Below, piece by piece: positions 16,839 through 24,754 of a DNA stretch of 64,000 nt. This DNA is from Burkholderia lata (GTDB taxonomy: Bacteria > Pseudomonadota > Gammaproteobacteria > Burkholderiales > Burkholderiaceae), in NCBI RefSeq assembly GCF_902499335.1, contig NZ_CABVQK010000016.1:1-64000 (forward strand), read 5' to 3'. Both the position numbers and the translations under genes were made by a program. The number at the start of each line of letters is the position of its first letter. Within the stretch, counting starts at the first letter, position 1. The notes beneath the pieces are model-generated. The model worked only from the letters and a program-made list of their open reading frames with translations, had not been told where the DNA came from and did no database searches.

Positions 16839-17987
16839 TCAAGCGATAGCTGCCTCGGAATGTCGCGACCTGAGCTGACGGATCGCCACGCTGGTCAGAA
16901 AGATCGGCACCACCAGCAACCCGACGGACAGCCAGCCGACCGCACGCAAGCCGGCCGCGCTGAACACCATGCCGGCGATCGCGGGGCCCACCGCCAGGCC
17001 AAGATTGATTGCCGACGCACAGGTCGCGGTGCTTCTTCCGCTGGCATCCATTTGTGAAAGTGCCCCCACCATGTAAGGGGCAACCAGCGTCGCACCGGCA
17101 CTGATGAGGGCAGTCGACACGAGAAACGCCCACCTGCCGCCCACGCAATACATGCCCAGGCTGCATACGATCAGCAGCGCGAGCCCAAAGGCGATCGGTT
17201 TGAACAGGCCAAAACGATCGCCCAGCCAGTTGACCGCTACCCCCACCGGCAACTGGAAGGCCGCATTGACCATGAACAGCATGCCGAGTTGCTCCGCTTC
17301 AACGCCTCGGGTTGCAGCGACCTCTGCGGCGAATCCCATGAGGGCCGTCTGCGAGACGTAGATGAAGAATGCGCTGATCAGAATCCCTCGGACGTCACTG
17401 GATTTGATGGCGTCCTTCGCGACCTTTTCCTCGCTTGCGTTGATGGCAGGATGCATGAACGCGCCGAAAAACAGCGCCACCACGACAACGGCAAGCTGGA
17501 CGGCATCCACACCGATATTGCCCATCTTCACATTCACGATCGGGACGACGTACATCGCACAGGAAAATATGATGGCCATCGCGACAGCGACTTGAGCCGC
17601 GACCTTCTCCGGGTGTTTGACGTGTGCAATCACCCCGTACGCGCAAACACAGCTGACGCCCAAGGCGGCGCCGAGAACCAGTTTCGCAGCGACGAATACA
17701 TAAAAATTATGCGAAAACATCGCACACGTCGACAGAACGGCAAGCGCTGCCGCAGCGAGCGCCCCCGTTCTCTTGTTCAACGTCGCCATGTGACGACCGA
17801 AAATGATGATGGAAAGCGCAAGACAGAGCAGTACCGCGGACGCAAGCCATCCAGCGGTGCTTTCTGACAGTCCGAACCGGGCCATCGATTCTTCGATGTT
17901 GAACGGAAGCAGGTAGGTGGGCGTCCAGACCACGGCCCCTGTATAAAGCAGCGCGATTTTTCGGATTCCCTTGATTTCGTAATTCAC
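16839..17987 (-). CDS. MFS transporter
   Basis: A 382-residue major-facilitator protein with about 12 membrane helices in two halves and short loops. LGDRFGLFKP is the half-two counterpart of the loop 2-3 motif. It probably moves the substrate or a pathway product across the inner membrane. The start was set at a GTG preceded by AAGGAG at 6 bases, giving VNYEIKGIRKIALLYTG. The frame stays open upstream to 18092 but that part has no membrane character. It lies 245 bp after the second PhyH gene. Confidence 0.8.
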   Translation of the reverse strand: MNYEIKGIRKIALLYTGAVVWTPTYLLPFNIEESMARFGLSESTAGWLASAVLLCLALSIIIFGRHMATLNKRTGALAAAALAVLSTCAMFSHNFYVFVAAKLVLGAALGVSCVCAYGVIAHVKHPEKVAAQVAVAMAIIFSCAMYVVPIVNVKMGNIGVDAVQLAVVVVALFFGAFMHPAINASEEKVAKDAIKSSDVRGILISAFFIYVSQTALMGFAAEVAATRGVEAEQLGMLFMVNAAFQLPVGVAVNWLGDRFGLFKPIAFGLALLIVCSLGMYCVGGRWAFLVSTALISAGATLVAPYMVGALSQMDASGRSTATCASAINLGLAVGPAIAGMVFSAAGLRAVGWLSVGLLVVPIFLTSVAIRQLRSRHSEAAIA

Positions 17988-18232
17988 GATCGACTCCTTG
18001 TCGTTTGCACGAATGCGAAATCGCGACGAGGCATCGAATCGCCCTCTTGCTCGCATCCATACTGGCACTGTTTCGAAGACTGCTTCATCCAACCGAAAAA
18101 TCGCAATTTCACAATTGCCCGTTCTTCACCGACCTATTGCATCCCGTCGACCGACTACGATGCCTTCAGGTGATGGAATCACCCGATTTCCGTGTGAAAA
18201 CCGGGCCAGGATCCCATCACCCATCCCGACCG

Positions 18233-19111
18233 TTAATCGAAGTGCCCGACCTCGAGGAAATCCTTCATTTTCAACAGGTCATTCGGATCCGACATTTGAC
18301 CGTTACGCTCGACGAAGCCGGCAAAAGTCGTGCCGTACGTCCAGCCGAGCAGGCGCTGCAGTTCTTCCGGATAGCGCTTCACGCGCTCGATGGGCAACGT
18401 GAGGTACTGGTTTTCTTCCTGCCGGAGGATGGCCAGGTCATACGACATCGTCAGGCCGGTGCGCGGTGCATCGCTGGTGTTCTTTCCGCCCCCGTGATAG
18501 GTGGAGCCGATGAAGAACAGCGCATCGCCGGCGGACATTTCCGCGGAAACGGCTTCCTCCTGCTTGGGGCTACGCTCGTCGTCCCACTTGTGGCTACCCG
18601 GGATGACAAGCGTGGCGCCGTTTGCCGCCGTAAAGTCGGATACCGCCACCATGACCTGGAACCGGGCCTCGCGCCCATAGTTCGGGTGCCGCCAAAGCCA
18701 TACGGAATCGTCACGATGCAACGGCTGAAGGCCTTGACCCGGCAGGATCTGAATGGCTTGCGTCACGCCCACCTGAATATCGGGAGCGATGTCGACCTGG
18801 TTTTCGCCGCTCCAGATCTTGATCGGCGTCTGCAGGATGTTGCGCGCCGCGCCCAGATAGAGCGGATGCAACGCAACTTCGGCCATCCAGTCGGTACGCG
18901 CAAAGAGGCGCGAGACCCGACGCGTCTGTGTACCGGCGAAGTAATCGTCTACTCCGTTCGGAGCGGACTGGAGCGTGTCAAAGAGCGACCGCTGGATCTG
19001 CGCGAGCAAGTCGGAACCGAGAAAGTTCTTGACGATCGCTCCACCATCCTGGCGAACTGCGTTCGCAAGATCTTCAGGAGTGCTATCGCTTGAAAGGCGT
19101 TGCAACGACAT
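18233..19111 (-). CDS. Phytanoyl-CoA dioxygenase-family oxygenase 2
   Basis: A 292-residue PhyH-type Fe(II)/2-oxoglutarate oxygenase. The iron ligands are His132 and Asp134 (QPLHRDDS) and His206 (YHGGGKN). The co-substrate Arg is in APRTGLTMSYD. NGATLVIPGSHKWDDER is the family turn. The start at MSLQRL has GGAGGAAGCACC just upstream. An ATG 8 codons earlier has no ribosome site. It is 20 bp after the imine-reductase-like gene, in the same unit. Compared with oxygenase 1 it shares only the fold motifs, so the two probably act on different intermediates. Confidence 0.85.
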   Translation of the reverse strand: MSLQRLSSDSTPEDLANAVRQDGGAIVKNFLGSDLLAQIQRSLFDTLQSAPNGVDDYFAGTQTRRVSRLFARTDWMAEVALHPLYLGAARNILQTPIKIWSGENQVDIAPDIQVGVTQAIQILPGQGLQPLHRDDSVWLWRHPNYGREARFQVMVAVSDFTAANGATLVIPGSHKWDDERSPKQEEAVSAEMSAGDALFFIGSTYHGGGKNTSDAPRTGLTMSYDLAILRQEENQYLTLPIERVKRYPEELQRLLGWTYGTTFAGFVERNGQMSDPNDLLKMKDFLEVGHFD

Positions 19112-19131
19112 GGTGCTTCCTCCAACAGGTG

Positions 19132-19989
19132 TCAATGATTGAAAAGTGCAGCGTATCCTCGGTCACCACTGCCTTCTGCAATGGACGCCAGGATTCGCTC
19201 GCGTAGCGCCTTCAGAATTCGAGGCGGCTGCCCGATATCTTCCTGCGCTTGCTGAAACAGTCCGGTGGCCCGCGCGTATATATCCAGATCTGCGCCTCGT
19301 GGTTGATAGTCTGAAGCCGCCACGGATTCGAACAGACCTTCGATGAAGTGGGTCTGACCGACGATATAAGTTGGGATCAGGTCGCGAATCTCGTCGATCG
19401 AAATGCCTGAATTCACCACGAATCTGAGACCTTCCAGGAAGGCTGCGCCAGCGCCGAAAACGAAGGTGCCCGTCAACCCTGCATCGAGCACGTTCGGCAC
19501 ATCGGGTCTGGCACTAACGTAGGTGGATTGCGGCGCAATCTTTCGAAGCAGAGGCTCAACCTCGCTCCAGATCTTCTCGTCGCCACCCAAAAGGATGACG
19601 GCGCTCTCACGGCCGATATCGGGCGGGAAGCACTGGATTGTTCCGCTGATGAATTTTGCGCCAGCACCCGTCACGATTTGATCCAGTACCTGGACCTCGG
19701 ATGGGCGCCCCGTTGCCAGATTGACCACCATTTTCCCTTTCAGCCGCTCGCCCAGCGCCTCGAAGTCCGCCGCGAGGTCAATCGGTGTCGCCGTCACGAC
19801 GACGATGACGTCTGCCTGATCGCAGGCTGCCGTGGCGCTATCGGCAACGCGTGCGCCCAGTTCAAGCACTCGCTGCGCCTTCTCCGCTTTTCTGTTCCAG
19901 ACGACGACCTTCTCGCCATCCGCAATCAGGGAGGTGGCAATTGCAGACCCCATCGCCCCCAGGCCCAGGACAGCAATCAAATTGCTCAT
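19132..19989 (-). CDS. Imine-reductase-like NAD(P)-dependent dehydrogenase 2
   Basis: A 285-residue relative of the protein at 14.8 kb: AVLGLGAMGSAI and VVVWNRK (NADPH), VVNLATGRPSEVQ, GTIQCFPPDIG, and Asp169 in NVLDAGLTG at the presumed catalytic place. It differs from protein 1 over most of its length, so this is an old divergence, not a recent copy. It is the first gene of a minus-strand unit with oxygenase 2, the MFS carrier and the membrane protein. The second of two close ATGs was chosen because AGGGA lies 6 bases before it. The operator at 20056-20082 is about 70-90 bp upstream. Confidence 0.75.
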   Translation of the reverse strand: MSNLIAVLGLGAMGSAIATSLIADGEKVVVWNRKAEKAQRVLELGARVADSATAACDQADVIVVVTATPIDLAADFEALGERLKGKMVVNLATGRPSEVQVLDQIVTGAGAKFISGTIQCFPPDIGRESAVILLGGDEKIWSEVEPLLRKIAPQSTYVSARPDVPNVLDAGLTGTFVFGAGAAFLEGLRFVVNSGISIDEIRDLIPTYIVGQTHFIEGLFESVAASDYQPRGADLDIYARATGLFQQAQEDIGQPPRILKALRERILASIAEGSGDRGYAALFNH

Positions 19990-20055
19990 TCGCATTCCCT
20001 ATCGTTGTCGTTGACCACACCACCAGGAGAGATTCATCGTTCAAGTCAACAAACA

Positions 20056-20082
20056 AGATCACACGACTTGGTCATATGACTA
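20056..20082 (-). promoter_or_regulatory. Tandem operator before the IRED2-PhyH2-MFS unit
   Basis: AGATCACACGACTT (20056-20069) and TGGTCATATGACTA (20069-20082), 13 bp apart. Confidence 0.7.
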
Positions 20083-20220
20083 CAAAGCAATGCACATGCC
20101 AACCCGATTCAAGTGATCATCCTTCCCTGTATTGCGGCTGACACGCCCGGTGGCGAAACACATGCCCCGGAGCGGGGATTTCGCTGCACCAAGAAATACC
20201 CAAAGTCACGTCAGCGGTGC

Positions 20221-20247
20221 AGACAAGTTGACTTGATCAAATGACCA
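20221..20247 (+). promoter_or_regulatory. Operator far upstream of TetR1
   Basis: TGATCAAATGACCA (20234-20247) is a strong copy. The preceding AGACAAGTTGACTT (20221-20234) is a degenerate one at 13-bp spacing. It lies 520 bp from the TetR1 start and may act on it or belong to a relic. Confidence 0.6.
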
Positions 20248-20287
20248 CGTATCCACAGGCACGAATCTTATGCCTCGACAGGACATT

Positions 20288-20490
20288 TGGAATACGGAGT
20301 TTCCATTAGCCACCTCATGAAGGCACCGTACAAGGCAACGCAGTTGCGCCCATTCCGCGCGACGCGTGGCTGCCCTTTTCGCGGACGCACGTCGGTCACC
20401 GCATTTGCGTATCTCCCGAGACAGCAGCATCGAAACCGGAACGCAAACGCCGCCAGACAAACGGAGCATCACTTGATCAGCCGGGCGGAT
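20288..20490. repeat. Decayed copy of the 38.5-38.7 kb block
   Basis: GGAGTTTCCATTA, then CGCGCGACG, then CATCGAAACCG, then GCCGCCAGACAAA occur in the same order here and at 38566-38675, each after a TGATCAA-type operator. The 38-kb copy runs into the 3' end of the second hydrolase gene. Here that reading frame is broken. Identity is patchy. Confidence 0.5.
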
Positions 20491-20770
20491 GCCCAATGAA
20501 TGAGTGCGCCCCTGGTTCCCGAAGCAGGCTGCCGAGTCGCGTCGGCTTCGTAATGTTTGCCGGGCACCGCGATGCACCGATGCTGCGATCACGCGCAACA
20601 CGTCCCTGCGAACGACTTTTCCCGCGCCGCCATGGCGGCACAACATCCGTGCAGGACAACGCCTTGCGTTGCTTGCGAAATGCCGTCCATCGTCATGCTA
20701 ATATCCGAGGATTCGACTACCCTGTACGGGTAGCACCTTTGGACGAAGACATAAAACGGAGCTCTGGCCA

Positions 20771-21400
20771 ATGCAGAGAGTACGGGCTGAAGTCCGCCGC
20801 CAGGACCTCGTAGCGGCGACTGTCGCGGTGATTGCAGAGCACGGTGTGAAGGGTGCCACGACCCGCCGCATCGCCGAGGCCGCAGGGTGCCCACTGGCTT
20901 CCCTGCACTACGTCTTTCACTCAAAGGACGAGCTGTTATTCGCGGTCTACGAGTCCTTGATCGACTTGATCCGCTCGGATAGCCCGGAGGCACCGGAGCA
21001 CGGCACCCTGTCGGAACTGGCGGAGTTCAACCTGCGCTCCGTGATGGCCTGGTTCGAAGCAAACCCGGCATACGCGAAGACTCAATCAGAGTTGTACACG
21101 TGGGCGCTCAGACATCAGCCCGACATGGCCATTGGCGCCCTTCGCATATCCCAGGAAGGTGCCCGTTCCATGCTGGCCGCCGCCGAGCCTCGCGCGGATG
21201 CCAAGGCGCTGGATGCCATCGCGCGGCTGAGCATTGCCCTGGTCGACGGACTGCTTTTCTCGTGGTTTGCCCAGGAAGATTCGAAGCGTCTGGCCACCGA
21301 TGTCGACCACGCCAGCAAGATGCTGGCCGCCTATGCGACGACGCTTCTGGACGCTCGCCCTGCCGCCAAGACCCCTCGCAAGTCGGTACGGAAGCAATAA
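20771..21400 (+). CDS. TetR-family regulator 1
   Basis: A 209-residue regulator. Residues 1-50 form the TetR DNA-binding domain (AATVAVIAEHGVKGATTRRIAEAAGCPLASLHYVFHSKDEL). The rest is the helical ligand and dimer domain. It is clearly paralogous to the TetR at 21987, with near-identical recognition helices (GCPLASLHYVFH versus NCPLASLHYVFH), so both should bind similar DNA. The best candidate site is the 14-bp palindrome scattered over the island. GGAG lies upstream of the ATG. The ligand is probably a pathway intermediate. Confidence 0.9.
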   Translation: MQRVRAEVRRQDLVAATVAVIAEHGVKGATTRRIAEAAGCPLASLHYVFHSKDELLFAVYESLIDLIRSDSPEAPEHGTLSELAEFNLRSVMAWFEANPAYAKTQSELYTWALRHQPDMAIGALRISQEGARSMLAAAEPRADAKALDAIARLSIALVDGLLFSWFAQEDSKRLATDVDHASKMLAAYATTLLDARPAAKTPRKSVRKQ

Positions 21401-21625
21401 GCTCCTGCCACCTGCCCCGAGGCACCGGCTCCCCGGTGTCCTCACGGCGGCAGCGTCACGTCGCCTATTCAAAATGACCGCACGGTGCGCGGCGCATGAC
21501 ATTTTCAGCCTTGTCCCGTGCGCCGCCCTACTCGCTAGCGCTGCTCGAAGGTGCTTTCACGAACCGTTGTGCACGTCCGGCCGCGCAAGTGCGACGCGAG
21601 GTGATGGGCACCGCCGAAAATCCAC

Positions 21626-21649
21626 ACGGGCTGCGACCAAGCAGCCCGT
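21626..21649 (+). terminator. Hairpin after TetR1
   Basis: ACGGGCTGC (21626-21634) and GCAGCCCGT (21641-21649) form a perfect 9-bp stem with a 6-base loop, followed by TTCC only. Probable TetR1 terminator. Confidence 0.55.
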
Positions 21650-21766
21650 TTCCAATCGCATCGAAACCTGACGCTCCCGGCAGGCGGCCCTCGGTCTTAC
21701 GTTGCCGCTCTCGCGCTCACGGGTTTACCTCCATCGACAGCGCTTCTTTGTCTGCTTAACGTTGAC

Positions 21767-21793
21767 CGATCAAATGATCAAGTCACGCGATCA
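21767..21793 (+). promoter_or_regulatory. Tandem operator upstream of TetR2
   Basis: CGATCAAATGATCA (21767-21780) and AAGTCACGCGATCA (21780-21793), 13 bp apart. The conserved upstream element starts 46 bp before it. Confidence 0.65.
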
Positions 21794-21900
21794 CATTTTC
21801 CAAAATCAGCTCAACCAAGCGAACTGAATATTCAGGGCACCCGTGGCCCGGCTCATTCATGGACAAACTTTCAAGAAGCCGACATAATTCACGAGCGTTA

Positions 21901-21914
21901 TGGTCACTTGACCA
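21901..21914 (+). promoter_or_regulatory. Single operator close to TetR2
   Basis: TGGTCACTTGACCA has both half-sites perfect and ends 72 bp before the TetR2 start. The neighbouring 13-bp register (from 21914) is only weakly like the motif. This would allow autoregulation. Confidence 0.75.
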
Positions 21915-21986
21915 TGTATCACGGATAAACACTACACCTGTGTATGACGTGAACGGAAGAGGATTTTCGGGTACCGGAGTTTACCA

Positions 21987-22586
21987 ATGACAAGAGTTCG
22001 CGCTGCGTTGCGGCGACAAGATTTTGTTGACGCTGCCGTCGAAGTCATCGCCGCGCACGGCGTTGCCGGAGCCACCACGCGGCGAATCGCTGAAGCCGCA
22101 AACTGCCCTCTGGCATCGCTGCATTATGTATTCCATACCAAGGACGATCTGTTCGATGCGGTTTACGAATCCCTGTTCGACCTTCTCGCAGCGAATGCCC
22201 CCGCTGACAGCAAAATCCATTCTTTCGGCGAACTCGCCGGATGGCAGCTGCGCAAGATGGTCGAATGGCTCGTGCAGCATCCGTCGTACGCCCGCGCACA
22301 GTCTGAACTGATCCAGTGGGCAGAGCGTCATCGCCCCGATTTCGCGTTGAAAACCTATGTCCAGACGATCGAGCGAACGATCGCTTACCTCGGCAAGTGC
22401 GCGCCGCAAGTCAACCATGACGCGATTGAATCCGTCGCCAGAATGAGCATCATCCTGATCGATGGATTGCTGAACAGTTGGCACGGGGACACGAATATCC
22501 GCCAGCTCAGGGCGAACCTGGATCATGCAAGTTCAGCGCTGGAGGCGTTTGCCACCTCCCTCTCGAGCTCGACGGTACAGGCTTGA
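21987..22586 (+). CDS. TetR-family regulator 2
   Basis: A 199-residue TetR protein with an N-terminal helix-turn-helix (GVAGATTRRIAEAANCPLASLHYVFHTKDDL) nearly the same as in TetR1, and a more diverged ligand domain. The two genes lie head to tail 586 bp apart and look like a tandem duplication. Its own leader carries the best-conserved single operator plus a tandem pair. Having two regulators with one DNA motif could let two ligands control one regulon, or give one repressor and one modulator. Confidence 0.9.
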   Translation: MTRVRAALRRQDFVDAAVEVIAAHGVAGATTRRIAEAANCPLASLHYVFHTKDDLFDAVYESLFDLLAANAPADSKIHSFGELAGWQLRKMVEWLVQHPSYARAQSELIQWAERHRPDFALKTYVQTIERTIAYLGKCAPQVNHDAIESVARMSIILIDGLLNSWHGDTNIRQLRANLDHASSALEAFATSLSSSTVQA

Positions 22587-22728
22587 GCGTCGACACGGCG
22601 CGTCATTGCACCCATAGCCGGCAGCCCGACAGCACCCGTCAGTGCTCCGCCTCATCGCACGCTTCGACCTTGCCACCTTTCCGTAGACGGACGTCCGCAT
22701 ACCGCCGGACGCCCGTCGTCGATTCCCG

Positions 22729-24189
22729 CTAGCTGACGGCGCCCGGCGTCGCGCCGAACATCGACTTCGTCTCCAGGAACTCCTCGATACCGGCGTAGCC
22801 CCACTCTCGTCCATTGCCGGATTGCTTGTACCCACCGAACGGCGCCGCGATATCGACAGCCGCGCCGTTCAAATGCACCATCCCCGTCCGCAATTTTCTG
22901 GCGACGCGCTCCGCCTGTTCGATCGAGTCTCCATAGACGTAGCCGGACAATCCGTACGGCGAGTCGTTGGCGATGGTGACGGCGTCCGATTCATCCCGAT
23001 AGGGGATGATCACCAATACGGGGCCGAAAATCTCCTCGGTTGCAATCTTCATGCGATTGTTCACGCGGCTGAACACCGTCGGCTTGACGTAGTAGCCTCG
23101 CTCAAGCCCGGAGGGATTGCCGAGCCCACCCGATAGAAGCATCGCGCCCTCGTCGATTCCCACCCGGATCATCTCCTGCACCTTTTGATGCTGGCGCTGG
23201 TTCGCCATCGGCCCCATGGTCGTACCGGGATCGCGCGGATCACCGACGACGACCTGCCCGCATGCAGCGACCGCGATCTGCTCCGCCTCTTCGAGCCGAT
23301 GCGCCGGCACCAGCATGCGCGATGGCGCGGTGCAGGTCTGGCCGGAATTGGCCATCATCTGGAGCACCCCGTGCGTGACGCCCTGCTGAAAGTTCTCGCT
23401 ATCCAGAATGATGTTCGCCGACTTGCCGCCCAGCTCCAGCGTCACCCGCTTGATCGTCGTCGCAGCGGCCTGAGCGACCTCCACGCCAGCGCTCGTCGAA
23501 CCCGTCAGCGACACCATGTCAAAGAGCGGACTGGATGCAATCGCCCTGCCCAGGCGTTGACCGGCGCCCTGCACGAGATTGAATACGCCGGGCGGTACGC
23601 CGGCCTTCTCGAGGATCTCGGCAAGAACGATGGCCGAGTACGGTGCATTCTGACTGGGCTTCAACACGATCGTGCAACCCGCCACCAGCGCCGGCGCCAC
23701 CTTGCACATGACCTGGTTCATCGGCCAGTTCCAGGGCGTAATCAACCCGCACACCCCCACCGGCTCCTTGACGATCCGCGACGTGCCCTGGGTTCGTTCA
23801 AACGGATACTGCTTCGCAACTTCCAGGGTCGTATGGAGGTGCCAGAGCCCCAGCGCCGCCTGAAGCGGGCGAGAGATGGCGTCCATCGGCGCGCCCATCT
23901 CGAGCGTGATTGCGTCGGCCATATCCTGCAACCGCTCGGTGTATGCACCGATCACGCGCTCGAGCAGCTTGAGCCGCTCAACGAGGGGCGTGTTCGAGAA
24001 TGCCGCGAAGGCGTCGCGCGCCGCCTCCGCGGCCAGGTTCACATCGGCTTCGTCAGAGAACAGCAACACGCCGGAGACTTCGCCCGTCGCCGGGTTGATG
24101 ATGTCGTGCTCTACGCCACCGTTCGCAGGCTCTACCCAACGGCCGCCTATGAACGCCTTGCGGAGATGGTCTGCTTCGAAAATCGGCAT
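22729..24189 (-). CDS. NAD(P)-dependent aldehyde dehydrogenase 1
   Basis: A 486-residue aldehyde dehydrogenase. TPWNWPMNQVMCKVAPAL (cofactor region), the catalytic Glu in VTLELGGKSANIIL, the catalytic Cys in SGQTCTAPSRML and EIFGPVLVIIPY are present. It would oxidise an aldehyde to the acid for CoA activation. The start at MPIFEADH follows GGAG. An ATG 17 codons upstream (24240) is possible but adds an atypical extension. It is divergent from the class IV aminotransferase, with an operator pair 83 bp or more upstream. Confidence 0.88.
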   Translation of the reverse strand: MPIFEADHLRKAFIGGRWVEPANGGVEHDIINPATGEVSGVLLFSDEADVNLAAEAARDAFAAFSNTPLVERLKLLERVIGAYTERLQDMADAITLEMGAPMDAISRPLQAALGLWHLHTTLEVAKQYPFERTQGTSRIVKEPVGVCGLITPWNWPMNQVMCKVAPALVAGCTIVLKPSQNAPYSAIVLAEILEKAGVPPGVFNLVQGAGQRLGRAIASSPLFDMVSLTGSTSAGVEVAQAAATTIKRVTLELGGKSANIILDSENFQQGVTHGVLQMMANSGQTCTAPSRMLVPAHRLEEAEQIAVAACGQVVVGDPRDPGTTMGPMANQRQHQKVQEMIRVGIDEGAMLLSGGLGNPSGLERGYYVKPTVFSRVNNRMKIATEEIFGPVLVIIPYRDESDAVTIANDSPYGLSGYVYGDSIEQAERVARKLRTGMVHLNGAAVDIAAPFGGYKQSGNGREWGYAGIEEFLETKSMFGATPGAVS

Positions 24190-24271
24190 CTGCTCGCTCC
24201 ATGTCAGTTGGTATCGAGGGCGAGTCTTCAGCATCGGCATCGCCCCGTAAGATCCATACTATCGTCTTTTT

Positions 24272-24298
24272 TGATCATTTGGCCAAGTCACACGACTC
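24272..24298 (-). promoter_or_regulatory. Tandem operator before aldehyde dehydrogenase 1
   Basis: TGATCATTTGGCCA (24272-24285) and AAGTCACACGACTC (24285-24298), 13 bp apart. Confidence 0.65.
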
Positions 24299-24611
24299 AG
24301 TAATAATCAGTATTGCCACCGGCACTTCGAAGTAAGACGCTTCAGGGAACGAACAGCCATGCCGCTGCAAAATATCTGCAGCGGGTGTGACCCGATGATG
24401 ATGGAGACGAAACCACGAGGCGGCTTCCGGCGAAGCTCGCGACACGCCGAAGCCACTTTTCCCAGGCGGATCGGTTTGGTCTGCCGAAACGGACATTCGA
24501 CCATCACGGCCGGCAGACAAAGGTCTGCTCGCCGCTCACGTATCCAGGCAGGCCTCACAGAGGGTTAACCTTCATCGACAAGGAATTTTTCGAGCAATAC
24601 TTTCTACTACA

Positions 24612-24638
24612 CGGTCATTTGATCAAGTCATATGGCAG
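24612..24638 (+). promoter_or_regulatory. Tandem operator before the class IV aminotransferase
   Basis: CGGTCATTTGATCA (24612-24625) and AAGTCATATGGCAG (24625-24638), 13 bp apart. The conserved upstream element starts 50 bp before it. Confidence 0.7.
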
Positions 24639-24754
24639 ACTTCACGCCGGATCGCCAGGAAGTAAGCAATCCGCAAAGAAGCGCACCGCGATCCGGTCGC
24701 TTTTGACGTCAACATCGAACGACAACACTCCCTCGGGAGCGAAAGGTAATTACC

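Larger units (their letters stand above)
19990..20770. other. Divergent 780-bp regulatory region between IRED2 and TetR1
   Basis: Two tandem operators (20056-20082 and 20221-20247) sit near its left end. A weakly matching copy of 38500-38700, including hydrolase 3'-end sequence, follows. No gene is seen between 20500 and the TetR start. Confidence 0.6.
21401..21986. other. Leader between the two TetR genes
   Basis: It contains a terminator-like hairpin (21626-21649), the element GGGTTTACCTCCATCGAC (21721-21738), and operators at 21767-21793 and 21901-21914. No gene seen. Confidence 0.6.
24190..24754. other. Divergent promoter region, aldehyde dehydrogenase / class IV aminotransferase
   Basis: Operators lie at both ends (24272-24298 and 24612-24638). 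Between them are the inverted repeat CCGCTGCA/TGCAGCGG (24362-24384, 7-base loop) and the element GGGTTAACCTTCATCGAC (24562-24579). No gene seen. Confidence 0.6.

Noticed and set aside
17988..18092. Upstream extension of the MFS transporter
   Set aside because: The extension is charged and lacks membrane character; the GTG at 17987 has a near-ideal ribosome site.
24359..24568. Small plus-strand reading frame between aldehyde dehydrogenase 1 and the class IV aminotransferase
   Set aside because: No ribosome site, no family match, overlaps an inverted repeat and the conserved upstream element; better read as regulatory sequence.
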